Assembly: GCF_900119915.1 (NCBI RefSeq)
Contig: NZ_LT635455.1
Location: 1,054,001-1,118,000 of the forward strand
Source: Olsenella timonensis
GTDB taxonomy: Bacteria > Actinomycetota > Coriobacteriia > Coriobacteriales > Atopobiaceae
DNA: 64,000 bases
Direction: 5' to 3'
Under the pieces are notes generated by a model. That model saw nothing but the letters and a program-made list of their open reading frames with translations. It was not told the DNA's origin and did no database searches. Numbering within the stretch: position 1 is the stretch's first letter; every line of letters starts with the position of its first letter. Shown piece by piece: positions 27,741 through 35,436 of the stretch. Position numbers and translations under genes: made by a program.

Positions 27741-28643
27741 GTGTCCGAGGAGAGCAGCTTCCAGGACGTGGGGGGCCAGCGCCCTGCGCCCACCTTCGTC
27801 CCGGGACGGCGCGGGGTGGTGAGCCTCGGCCTCATGGGGGGCTCGTTCGCCAAGGCGTTCGCCGCGGCGGGCGCCGAGGTGCTCGCATGGAACCGAACGC
27901 GCTCCACGCTCGAGCTCGCCATGATAGAGACCGTGGCGGGTGAGCTCACCGAGGAGACGATCCCCACCTGCGAGCTCATCGTGCTCGCGGGCTACCCCGC
28001 CTCCACCATCGAGTGGCTTGAGCGCTACGCGCCGCTGGTGTCGCCCGGCGCCATCGTCATCGACACCGTGGGCGTGAAGCGCGTCATCTGCGAGCGATGC
28101 GAGGAGATCTGCTCCGGCTACCCGTTCGCGTTCGTGGGCTGCCACCCCATGGCGGGCACGCAGTACTCCGGCTTCGCGCACGCGCGGGCGACGATGTTCA
28201 AGGGGGCGCCGATGGTCGTGGTGCCGCCCTCCATGGACGACCTCGAGCGCGCCACGGTGCTCGAGCGCCTGAAAGCGCTGCTCGAGCCGTGCCAGTTCGG
28301 GAGCTTCACGCTGGCGACGGCCGACGAGCACGACCGCAACATCGCGTTCACGTCCCAGCTCGCGCACGTCGTCTCCAACGCCTACGTCAAGAGCCCCACG
28401 GCCCGTGACCACCGGGGCTTCTCGGCTGGCTCGTACCGGGACCTCACGCGCGTGGCTCGCCTCAACGCCCCCATGTGGACCGAGCTCTTCCTCGACAACG
28501 CCGACCACCTGGGCGCCGAACTCGACACCATCATCGACAACCTGAGCGCCTACCGCGACGCCCTCGCCGCGCGCGACGCCGAGCGTCTCGAGGCGCTCCT
28601 TGCCGAGGGGGACAGGATCAAGCGCGAAGTGGAGGGAAGATGA
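27741..28643 (+). CDS. tyrA: Prephenate dehydrogenase
   Basis: NAD(P)-dependent oxidative decarboxylation of prephenate toward tyrosine (300 aa). Recognisable parts are the N-terminal Rossmann region VVSLGLMGGSFAKAF, the catalytic segment VGCHPMAGTQYSGF, and RDHRGFSAGSYRDLTRVA. No chorismate mutase or ACT domain is attached. The first Gly of the usual GLGLIGGS is Ser28 here. The GTG start follows the aroF TAG directly, and the stop overlaps aroB (ATGA). The roughly 24 N-terminal residues before the Rossmann strand are not conserved, so a downstream start is possible. Confidence 0.93.
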   Translation: MSEESSFQDVGGQRPAPTFVPGRRGVVSLGLMGGSFAKAFAAAGAEVLAWNRTRSTLELAMIETVAGELTEETIPTCELIVLAGYPASTIEWLERYAPLVSPGAIVIDTVGVKRVICERCEEICSGYPFAFVGCHPMAGTQYSGFAHARATMFKGAPMVVVPPSMDDLERATVLERLKALLEPCQFGSFTLATADEHDRNIAFTSQLAHVVSNAYVKSPTARDHRGFSAGSYRDLTRVARLNAPMWTELFLDNADHLGAELDTIIDNLSAYRDALAARDAERLEALLAEGDRIKREVEGR

Positions 28644-29728
28644 GAGGTCAGGACATGCAGACCGTTACCGTGAACACTCCGTCCGGACGCTATGACGTGG
28701 TCGTCGGACGGGGGCTCCTCGAGTCGGTCGGAGAGCGCACCCGCGCCGCCGCCGGCGGGGAGACGGCCTTCGTCGTGAGCAACGTCAACGTGAGCCCCCT
28801 CTACGGCGAGCGCGTGGCCTCCTCGCTCGGCGACGCCGGATACCGCGTCGCGTCCATGACGGTCGGCGCGGGAGAGAGCATCAAGAACATGTACGAGCTC
28901 ATGGGCATTCTCGATCGCATGGCAGACGCCGGCATGACGCGCGACGACGTCGTCGTCGCGCTCGGCGGGGGCGTGGTCGGCGACCTGGCAGGCTTCGCCG
29001 CGGCCGTCTACATGCGAGGGTGCAAGGTGGTACAGGTGCCCACCTCCCTGCTCGCGATGGTCGACTCTTCGGTCGGCGGGAAGACGGGGGTCGACCTCAG
29101 GGCGGGCAAGAATCTCGCAGGCGCCTTCTTCCAGCCGCGCGCGGTCATCGCGGACCTCGACTGCCTCTCCACCATCGACCGGCATCTCCTCACCGACTCC
29201 TGCGGAGAGGTGCTCAAGTACGGCGTGATGTGCGACCCCGACCTCTTCGAGGCGCTCTCCCGATCCCCGATCAACGAGGGCGATCTCGCCTTCGATCGCC
29301 TCACACAGGTGGTCACCCGCTGCGTCGAGATCAAGCGCGACGTGGTCGACGCGGACGAGCGCGAGGGCGGCATCCGACAGACCCTCAACCTGGGCCACAC
29401 CATCGGCCATGCGATCGAGGCGGCGAGCGAGTACCGGCTCGGACACGGCTCCTGCGTCGCGGCGGGCATGTGCTTCATGGCCCGCGCGTGCGCGCGCCTC
29501 GGAAGGTGCTCCGACCGGACGGCGGAGAAGATCGTCGACGCCGTGGGGCGCTACGGGCTGCCCATCACCTCCGCGGTGCCCACCGAGACCCTCTTTGACC
29601 GCGCCCTCTCCGACAAGAAGCGCCACGGAAGCCGGATGAACGTCGTGACGATACGCGACATCGGCGTCGTGGATGTCGAGGGCGTCTCGCTCGACGAGTT
29701 CCGGCAGATGATCGAGCTCGGCCGCTAA
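28640..29728 (+). CDS. aroB: 3-dehydroquinate synthase
   Basis: Cyclises DAHP to 3-dehydroquinate using NAD+ and a divalent metal. The 362-residue protein shows GGGVVGDLAGFAAAVYMRG, PTSLLAMVDSSVGGKTGVD and the metal-binding segment NLGHTIGHAIEA. The ATG at 28640 overlaps the tyrA stop and has GGAGGGA upstream; ATG at 28655 is a less likely alternative. It is the last gene of this block and is followed by a very stable hairpin. Confidence 0.97.
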   Translation: MRGQDMQTVTVNTPSGRYDVVVGRGLLESVGERTRAAAGGETAFVVSNVNVSPLYGERVASSLGDAGYRVASMTVGAGESIKNMYELMGILDRMADAGMTRDDVVVALGGGVVGDLAGFAAAVYMRGCKVVQVPTSLLAMVDSSVGGKTGVDLRAGKNLAGAFFQPRAVIADLDCLSTIDRHLLTDSCGEVLKYGVMCDPDLFEALSRSPINEGDLAFDRLTQVVTRCVEIKRDVVDADEREGGIRQTLNLGHTIGHAIEAASEYRLGHGSCVAAGMCFMARACARLGRCSDRTAEKIVDAVGRYGLPITSAVPTETLFDRALSDKKRHGSRMNVVTIRDIGVVDVEGVSLDEFRQMIELGR

Positions 29729-29746
29729 GCCTGCGAGCTCGCGCAT

Positions 29747-29785
29747 GAGAGGGGGCGCCCCGCAGGCTGCGGGGCGCCCCCTCTC
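29747..29785. terminator. 18-bp perfect hairpin between convergent aroB and PTS genes
   Basis: Two 18-base arms (GAGAGGGGGCGCCCCGCA and its complement) flank a 3-base loop. It begins 18 bases after the aroB stop and ends 20 bases before the EIIC stop on the other strand. There is no T-tract, so it may work as a bidirectional terminator or mRNA 3'-end stabiliser. Confidence 0.75.
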
Positions 29786-29805
29786 GCGTGACGATGACGG
29801 GACCG

Positions 29806-30906
29806 CTAGGCGAGGACGTTGTACTCTTCGCCGGGCTGCTTCTGCTCCTCGGCGTCGAGGGGCTTCTTGATCAGGGCGAGCATCACGCCGCCGACGACCG
29901 CGCCCACGACGATGGAGAGCGCATACCAGACCGGGTTGATGACCACGGGAAGGACGATGAAGCCGCCGTGCGGGACGGGGCAGCCCACGTCGCCGATGGC
30001 GCCGAACAGGCAGGCCGCGACGCAGCCGACGATCATGGACGGGACCACGTGCTTGAGGTCCTTGGCGGCAAACGGGATGGCACCCTCGGTGATGCCCAGG
30101 CAGCCGATGATCGCGATCGACTTGGCAAGGTCGCGGTCGGACTCGCTCCACTTGTTCTTCGCGATGAGCGTGGAGACGAAGATGGCGATCGGGGGCACGG
30201 CGCAGATGATGCGGAACAGGCCGTTGGGGAAGTAGTTACCCTCGTTGATGAGGGCGAGGGTGAACATGGAGACCGACTTGGTAACGGGGCCGCCGTAGTC
30301 AAGCTCGCCGAAGATGCCGATGGCCACGGCGAGGGCGTACTTGCCGGCGCCCTGGAGGTCGTCCATGAGGGCCACGAGCGAGTTCATAATCCAGGCGCAG
30401 GGCGTGGCGAAGACGAAGTAGTAGGCAAACCCGACGACGAGCGTCGTGAGGGTCGGGATGACCAGGATGGGCATGATGGTGCGCAGCGTCTTGCCGACCT
30501 TCCAGCCCTTCATCCACTTGGCGAAGTAGCCGGCGCACAGGCCGAGCACGAGGGCGCCGAGGAAGCCGGACTTGACCTCGGTGCCAAAGACGGTGGCAAC
30601 GGAGCTGTTGGCAACGAAGCCGAGGATGAAGCCGGGGGCCAGGCCGGGCTTGGCCGCGACCGAGTAGGCGATATAGGCTGAGAAGACCGGGATCATCATC
30701 GAGAGGCCGGCCTTGCCCACCACGGACAGATAGGTCATGATCTGCCCGTTGGGAACCATGCCCGAGTCGGTGGACGTCGCGCCGAGAAGCGAGATGGCGT
30801 AGAGGATGCCACCGGCGACCACGAGCGGAATCATGAACGAGACGCCGCTCAGCAGGTGACGCTGGACGTCCTTCCAGAACGACGACGCCTTGACGGTTTC
30901 AGACAT
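29806..30906 (-). CDS. PTS system fructose-family EIIC component
   Basis: A membrane sugar permease (366 aa, about nine hydrophobic segments) of the fructose EIIC family. Family landmarks are HLLSGVSFMIPLVVAGGILYA at the N-terminus, GFLGALVLGLCAGYFAKWMKG, and the late segment LGITEGAIPFAAKD. In the substrate region the usual GPVNK/GPINK reads GPVTK, so the substrate need not be fructose. It follows a stand-alone EIIB and an aldolase. No EIIA is present in this cluster and must come from elsewhere. Confidence 0.9.
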   Translation of the reverse strand: MSETVKASSFWKDVQRHLLSGVSFMIPLVVAGGILYAISLLGATSTDSGMVPNGQIMTYLSVVGKAGLSMMIPVFSAYIAYSVAAKPGLAPGFILGFVANSSVATVFGTEVKSGFLGALVLGLCAGYFAKWMKGWKVGKTLRTIMPILVIPTLTTLVVGFAYYFVFATPCAWIMNSLVALMDDLQGAGKYALAVAIGIFGELDYGGPVTKSVSMFTLALINEGNYFPNGLFRIICAVPPIAIFVSTLIAKNKWSESDRDLAKSIAIIGCLGITEGAIPFAAKDLKHVVPSMIVGCVAACLFGAIGDVGCPVPHGGFIVLPVVINPVWYALSIVVGAVVGGVMLALIKKPLDAEEQKQPGEEYNVLA

Positions 30907-30935
30907 TCCTTCTCCTTTCCAAGCCCAAGGGCTGA

Positions 30936-31253
30936 CTACTTGTTCGCCTCGACGAGGGCGACCGCCGCGTCGACAATCTCCTCGGGGTGCGAGATGGCCT
31001 TGTTGACGTCGGCGTTGAGCACGAGGGCGTTCTCGAATCGCTCGGTTCCCTCGATGACGACGCCGACCGCAAGGATGACGACGTCGGCGGCGTCGACCTC
31101 GTCCTGGGTAAGCTCGTTCTCCGGGCCCATGGCGCCCTGCGTCTCGATCTTCACGTCAAACCCGCGGCGACGGCACTCCTGCTCGAGGGCCTCCTGCGCC
31201 ATGTACGTGTGCGCGATGCCCGTGGGGCACGCGGTGATGCCAACGACCTTCAT
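30936..31253 (-). CDS. PTS system fructose-family EIIB component
   Basis: A 105-residue cytoplasmic phosphocarrier. The phospho-acceptor is Cys9 in GITACPTGIAHTYMAQEAL, and the rest (GFDVKIETQGAMGPENELT, ADVVILAVGV) is typical of fructose EIIB. The ATG at 31253 has AGGAG in front. It passes phosphate from an EIIA to sugar carried by the adjacent EIIC, 29 bases downstream. Confidence 0.94.
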   Translation of the reverse strand: MKVVGITACPTGIAHTYMAQEALEQECRRRGFDVKIETQGAMGPENELTQDEVDAADVVILAVGVVIEGTERFENALVLNADVNKAISHPEEIVDAAVALVEANK

Positions 31254-31299
31254 TGCTTCTCCTTTGTCAATCCGACAGTTGCTTATGACCGCTCGATCC

Positions 31300-31929
31300 C
31301 TACGCCGTGAGCCTGTCGAGCTCACGGTCGAAGATCTCGAGGCTTGCCCTGAGCGCCCCCTCGTCGCACGCGACGAGGTCGGCCTTCCGGAAGATGCCCC
31401 CGGCGGTGCCGACGTAGGCATACCCGCCCTCGATGACCTCAACGACGTTCTCGGCGTTCACGCCGCCGACCGCCATGAGCGGGAGGTCCCCCATCGGCTC
31501 GCAGACCTTCCTCGCGTAGCCGTGCGAGAGCTCGTTCGCCGGAAACACCTTCACGACGTCGGCCCCCCGACGGAAGAGCTCGCGAATCTCGCTCGGCGTG
31601 TAGCCGCCGGGGACCGAGACGATGTCGTTCTCGCGGCAGTAGTCGAGCATCTCCTGGGTCATCATGTCGGGGGCGAGCGCGAAGCGAGCGCCGCAGTCGG
31701 CGGCGCGCTTGAGGCCCTCGAGGTCGAGCACGGTGCCGGCGCCTATGTTCAGGCGCCCGCCAAACTCGTCCACGATGCGGCGGATGGTCTCGAAGGCCCC
31801 CTCGGTGTTGAGCGTGATCTCCATGTTCCTGACGTGCCGGGAGTCGAGAAGCACCCCTGCGGCGACCCGCACCTGCTCGTACGTGTACCCACGAAAGATA
31901 CCCGTTGCCACGCTCAACCTGACGCCCAT
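31300..31929 (-). CDS. KDPG/KHG aldolase-family protein
   Basis: A 209-residue class I aldolase related to 2-keto-3-deoxy-6-phosphogluconate aldolase. The Schiff-base Lys is in DVVKVFPANE. Other family segments are MEITLNTEGAFETIRR, NIGAGTVLDLE, VPGGYTPSEI and LMAVGGVNAENV. The N-terminal strand that usually carries the catalytic Arg/Glu region is divergent. As the first gene of the aldolase-EIIB-EIIC unit it suggests that the imported phospho-sugar is converted to a 2-keto-3-deoxy acid before cleavage. The start is chosen for GAGAGGAGCAGGG. Confidence 0.85.
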   Translation of the reverse strand: MGVRLSVATGIFRGYTYEQVRVAAGVLLDSRHVRNMEITLNTEGAFETIRRIVDEFGGRLNIGAGTVLDLEGLKRAADCGARFALAPDMMTQEMLDYCRENDIVSVPGGYTPSEIRELFRRGADVVKVFPANELSHGYARKVCEPMGDLPLMAVGGVNAENVVEVIEGGYAYVGTAGGIFRKADLVACDEGALRASLEIFDRELDRLTA

Positions 31930-31961
31930 CCCTGCTCCTCTCCGTCCCGGTCCGCCGATTG

Positions 31962-31989
31962 TTCGAGTTTCTCGAAATTGAGCTTCGAG
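31962..31989. promoter_or_regulatory. Triple TTCGAG/CTCGAA operator-like cluster
   Basis: TTCGAG-TTT-CTCGAA (31962-31976) is a perfect 6-bp inverted repeat. A third copy, TTCGAG at 31984-31989, makes a second inverted pair with the middle CTCGAA. The cluster lies 33-60 bases upstream of the aldolase start, in the divergent spacer shared with the repressor-like gene. It may be an operator or leader element. Confidence 0.5.
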
Positions 31990-32054
31990 ACTTGCGCCCT
32001 CGGTGACCCCATACGAAAATGTATTCACTGACCGAGCTTCTCTGCAGAAGGGCC

Positions 32055-32095
32055 AGTTTTTCTAAAGAGAAGTTTAGTTCTGATTTAGTTTTTCT
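32055..32095. promoter_or_regulatory. AT-rich divergent promoter region with direct repeats
   Basis: Within the 246-base spacer between the aldolase (minus) and the regulator (plus), AGTTTTTCT occurs at 32055-32063 and again at 32087-32095, exactly 32 bases apart (about three helical turns). CTAAA-N6-TTTAG forms an inverted repeat between them (32062-32077). This is the most AT-rich stretch in the region and probably holds promoters and repressor sites. Confidence 0.5.
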
Positions 32096-32175
32096 CAATT
32101 TCTCAACGGTGAGCGGTCGAACACCGAGGTCAAGCGGGTGCCCGTCGCTCCCGGGAATGACTCGAAAGGCGTCCC

Positions 32176-32844
32176 GTGAGCTTCTTCGACAACCTCAACG
32201 CACTGATTCAGCAGCGCGGGCTGACGCAGGAGGAGGTGGCCCGGGCCGCCGGCGTCACTCCCGGGGCGGTCACGGGCTGGCGCAACGGCTCCACCCCCCG
32301 ACGTGGTGCCATCCAGCGACTCTGCGACTCCTTTGGGCTGGTCGAGGACGACCTGCTCTCTGACTCCGTCGGCCTCCAGGCAAAGTCCCGCGAGGCGGCG
32401 GGCTCCGGACAGACGTCGATCCCCCTCGTCAGCGGCATCAACCCGGAGCGCGAGGCAAAGGGCGCCCGGCGCTTCATCGAGGTGCCGAGCCACGTCGTGG
32501 AGGGCCGCCCCAACGCCTACGCGCTCGTCGCGAAGGACGACGGGATGAGCCGCGTGATCCCCGTCGGGTCTCACGTGGTCGTCGACCCCGAGGACCTCTG
32601 TCCCGAGAACGGCACCCCAATCGCGTTCAAGTTCATCGACCTTCAGTCAATCGACCAGCTCTGGACCTCGGGCGAGCGCATTCAGTTTCGCCTGTGGTAC
32701 GTCGGCGTCACCCACCTCATGCTGACGCCGCAGAGCTACCGCGAGAAGATCGAGGACCTCGTCATGAGGCTCGAGGACGCCGACTCGATGATCGAGATAC
32801 TGGGCGGCGTCGTCTGGTTCCAGTCGTCGCAGATGCCGCGCTGA
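32176..32844 (+). CDS. XRE-family HTH regulator with degenerate S24 (LexA/CI-like) domain
   Basis: A 222-residue DNA-binding protein. Residues 6-60 are a lambda-repressor-type HTH (LTQEEVARAAGVTPGAVTGWRNG). Residues 80-190 resemble the LexA/CI C-terminal domain, but where the nucleophile motif GDSM is expected the sequence is DDGM (Gly123). The catalytic Lys segment is FRLWYV instead of a Lys-containing one, so self-cleavage is unlikely. It is divergent from the aldolase/PTS unit and is its probable regulator. The GTG start has only a weak AAAGG site. Confidence 0.85.
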   Translation: MSFFDNLNALIQQRGLTQEEVARAAGVTPGAVTGWRNGSTPRRGAIQRLCDSFGLVEDDLLSDSVGLQAKSREAAGSGQTSIPLVSGINPEREAKGARRFIEVPSHVVEGRPNAYALVAKDDGMSRVIPVGSHVVVDPEDLCPENGTPIAFKFIDLQSIDQLWTSGERIQFRLWYVGVTHLMLTPQSYREKIEDLVMRLEDADSMIEILGGVVWFQSSQMPR

Positions 32845-32957
32845 GCGTTTCGCCCACGTGTCGCGAGTGTCCCGAATCCGCCCTTCTCGACGCCCGTGCG
32901 ACGAGTGCGCGGTAGCATGATGTGGTCAGGCAGCCACCCGATCACGCTGGAGCGCCC

Positions 32958-34277
32958 TTGAACGTCATCATCCATCCCGGCGCACTCTCGGGCGAGGTGA
33001 TCGCGCCCTCGTCCAAGTCCGAGGCGCATCGCCTCCTCATCTGCGCCGCGTTCGCGCCCGGGACGACCGACGTCGACTGCACGTCGACGTCCGCGGACAT
33101 CGACGCGACGATATCGTGCCTCGAGGCGCTCGGCGCCCGCGTCGCGCGCACGCGCGCCGGCTTCCGCGTTCGCCCGGTTCCCGGCAGCTCGGCAAGCGAC
33201 AACCTGCCCGAGCCCTCCCCGCACGCGACGCTCGACTGCGGGGAGTCCGGCTCGACGCTTCGCTTCATGCTGCCCGTGGTCTGCGCGCTCGGGCGCGGCG
33301 CCGAGCTCGTCTGCCGCGGCAGACTGCCGCAGCGCCCGCTCTCCCCCCTCTACGAGCAGCTCGTCGAGCACGGGGCGACGCTCTCCCCGCAGGGGGCCTC
33401 CCCGCTCGAGGTCTCCGGCCGCATCCGGTCCGGTCGCTACGCCCTCCCCGGGAACGTCTCGTCGCAGTACGTGAGCGGGCTTCTGCTCGCGGCCCCGCTC
33501 CTGCGCGCCCCCGTCGAGGTGGTCGTCGGCGAGCCGGTGGAGTCGCTCCCCTACATCGACCTCACGGTCGCGGCCCTCGAGCGCTTTGGCGTCGAGGTGT
33601 CCTGCGCGCAGGGCGCTGACGAGGGGGGCGCGCAGGCGCGCGTCTACGACGTCTGCGCGCCCGACGGCCTCGTCTCCCCCGGATCGGTCGCGGTGGGCGG
33701 CGACTGGTCCAACGCCGCGTTCTGGCTCGTGGCCGGGGCGATCGGCGAGCGCGGCGTCGCCGTCCGCGGCCTCGACGCGAGAAGCGCGCAGGGCGACCGG
33801 AGGGTTCTCTCGGCGCTCGCGATGCTCGGCGCCCGCGTGCTGCGCACGCCGGCCGGCTCCGCCGTGCGCCCGGCGGAGCTCAGGGGCGCGACGATCGACG
33901 TGACCGACTGCCCCGACCTCGTCCCCCCGCTCGCCGCCGCCGCGGCTCTCGCGCGGGGCACGACGCGCATCGTCGGCGCGGCGCGCCTCCGCCTCAAGGA
34001 GTCGGACCGCATCGAGACCGTCTCCGCGGCGATCCGCGCCCTCGGCGGTTCCGTCAGGGCGAGCGCCGACGGCCTGGAGATCGACGGCTCCCCGCGCCTG
34101 CGCGGCGGCGTCGTCGACGCCGCGAACGACCATCGCATCGCCATGATGGCCGCCGTGCTCGCCACGCGCTGCGAGGGTCCGACCACCATACTCGGCGCCG
34201 AGTGCGTCGAGAAGTCCTACCCCCGTTTCTTCGATGACCTCGCCTCGCTCGGGGGCGTGGTCGAAAGGGAGGCATGA
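32958..34277 (+). CDS. aroA: 3-phosphoshikimate 1-carboxyvinyltransferase (EPSP synthase)
   Basis: Condenses PEP with shikimate 3-phosphate. Motifs: APSSKSEAHRLLI at the N-terminus, TLDCGESGSTLRFMLP, LKESDRIETV and VVDAANDHRIAMMAAV. The likely start is TTG at 32958, giving 439 aa that begin at the first beta strand (NVIIHPGALSGEV), with TGGAG 6-8 bases upstream. An ATG 36 bases earlier (32922) lacks a site. It opens the second aromatic block, and its stop overlaps aroC (ATGA). Confidence 0.95.
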   Translation: MNVIIHPGALSGEVIAPSSKSEAHRLLICAAFAPGTTDVDCTSTSADIDATISCLEALGARVARTRAGFRVRPVPGSSASDNLPEPSPHATLDCGESGSTLRFMLPVVCALGRGAELVCRGRLPQRPLSPLYEQLVEHGATLSPQGASPLEVSGRIRSGRYALPGNVSSQYVSGLLLAAPLLRAPVEVVVGEPVESLPYIDLTVAALERFGVEVSCAQGADEGGAQARVYDVCAPDGLVSPGSVAVGGDWSNAAFWLVAGAIGERGVAVRGLDARSAQGDRRVLSALAMLGARVLRTPAGSAVRPAELRGATIDVTDCPDLVPPLAAAAALARGTTRIVGAARLRLKESDRIETVSAAIRALGGSVRASADGLEIDGSPRLRGGVVDAANDHRIAMMAAVLATRCEGPTTILGAECVEKSYPRFFDDLASLGGVVEREA

Positions 34278-35392
34278 TGCCGTCCACGCTAGGCACCGCC
34301 CTGCGCGTCACCGTCTTCGGACAGTCCCACTCCCCCGCCGTCGGATGCGTCGTTGAGGGCCTGCCCGCCGGCGTCCCGATTGACGTCGAGGCGCTCGCGG
34401 CGTTCGTCGCCCGACGGGCACCCGGATCCGACCCCTGGAGCACGCCGCGCAGGGAGCCCGACGCCCCCCGGATCGTCTCGGGGCTGAACCCGCGGGGCGA
34501 GACGTGCGGGGCACCGCTCGCGGCCGTGATCGAGAACACCAACACCCGCTCCCGGGACTATGACAACCTGCTCACCGTTCCTCGTCCCGGGCACGCCGAC
34601 TTCACCGCCTGGGCGAAGTGGCACGGCTCCCAGGACGTCCCCGGCGGCGGGCACTTCTCGGGCCGCCTCACCGCGGCGCTGTGCGTCGCCGGGGGCGTCG
34701 CGCTGCAGTGGCTCGCCGGCCGCGGCGTCGCCGTGCGCGCGCACGTGTCCGAGCTCGGCGGCATAGAGGACGCGCCCTTCTCGGCCCTCGACAACTCGCC
34801 GGCGGCGAACCGGGAGCTCGCCGCGCAGATGGCCGCCCTCGCCGACGGGCGGCGCGTCCCCACGATCGACGCCGACGCGGGCGCGCGCATGGTCGAGGCG
34901 GTGCTCGAGGCGCGCTCGCGCAAGGACACGCTCGGGGGGATCGTGGAGTGCGTGGCGACGGGCCTGCCCGCGGGCGCCGGCTCGCCGATGTTCGACGGCA
35001 TCGAGAACGTCCTCGCGCGCGACCTCTTTGGCATCCCCTCCGTCAAGGGGGTCGAGTTCGGCCGCGGCTTCGAGTCGGCGCGCCTGCGCGGCTCGCAGAA
35101 CAACGACCCCTACGAGGTCCGCGACGGCACCTGCGTCCCGCGCACCAACAACGCCGGCGGCATCCTCGGCGGCATCACCACCGGAGCCCCCATCCTGGTG
35201 CGCTGCGCGTTCAAGCCCATCTCCAGCATCATGATGGACCAGGACTCCGTCGACCTCGCGACGATGGAGCCCGCGACGCTGCGCGTCCACGGGCGGCATG
35301 ACACGACGGCGGTCATCCGCGCCGTCCCCGTGGTCGAGGCGGTCTGCGCCCTGGGCCTCGCGGACGTGCTGCTCGCCTGGCCGGCGCAGTAG
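34274..35392 (+). CDS. aroC: Chorismate synthase
   Basis: Last common step of aromatic synthesis: anti-1,4-elimination of phosphate from EPSP, requiring reduced FMN. The 372-residue protein has the signatures GQSHSPAVGCVVEGLPAG, GHADFTAWAKWHG (usual GHAD...KY) and RGSQNNDPYEVRDG, plus TNNAGGILGGITTGAPI. GGGAGGC precedes the ATG, which overlaps the aroA stop. A second ATG follows at once (34277). Confidence 0.96.
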   Translation: MMPSTLGTALRVTVFGQSHSPAVGCVVEGLPAGVPIDVEALAAFVARRAPGSDPWSTPRREPDAPRIVSGLNPRGETCGAPLAAVIENTNTRSRDYDNLLTVPRPGHADFTAWAKWHGSQDVPGGGHFSGRLTAALCVAGGVALQWLAGRGVAVRAHVSELGGIEDAPFSALDNSPAANRELAAQMAALADGRRVPTIDADAGARMVEAVLEARSRKDTLGGIVECVATGLPAGAGSPMFDGIENVLARDLFGIPSVKGVEFGRGFESARLRGSQNNDPYEVRDGTCVPRTNNAGGILGGITTGAPILVRCAFKPISSIMMDQDSVDLATMEPATLRVHGRHDTTAVIRAVPVVEAVCALGLADVLLAWPAQ

Positions 35393-35400
35393 CCGCCGGG

Positions 35401-35406
35401 TACAAT
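35401..35406 (+). promoter_or_regulatory. Candidate -10 box before pheA
   Basis: TACAAT lies 31 bases before the pheA ATG, in the 44-base gap after aroC. The matching -35 position reads TGGCCG, a weak fit, so this may be an internal promoter of the aro block. Confidence 0.45.
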
Positions 35407-35436
35407 GATGCCCGCACGCGACCAGGAGGATGAACC

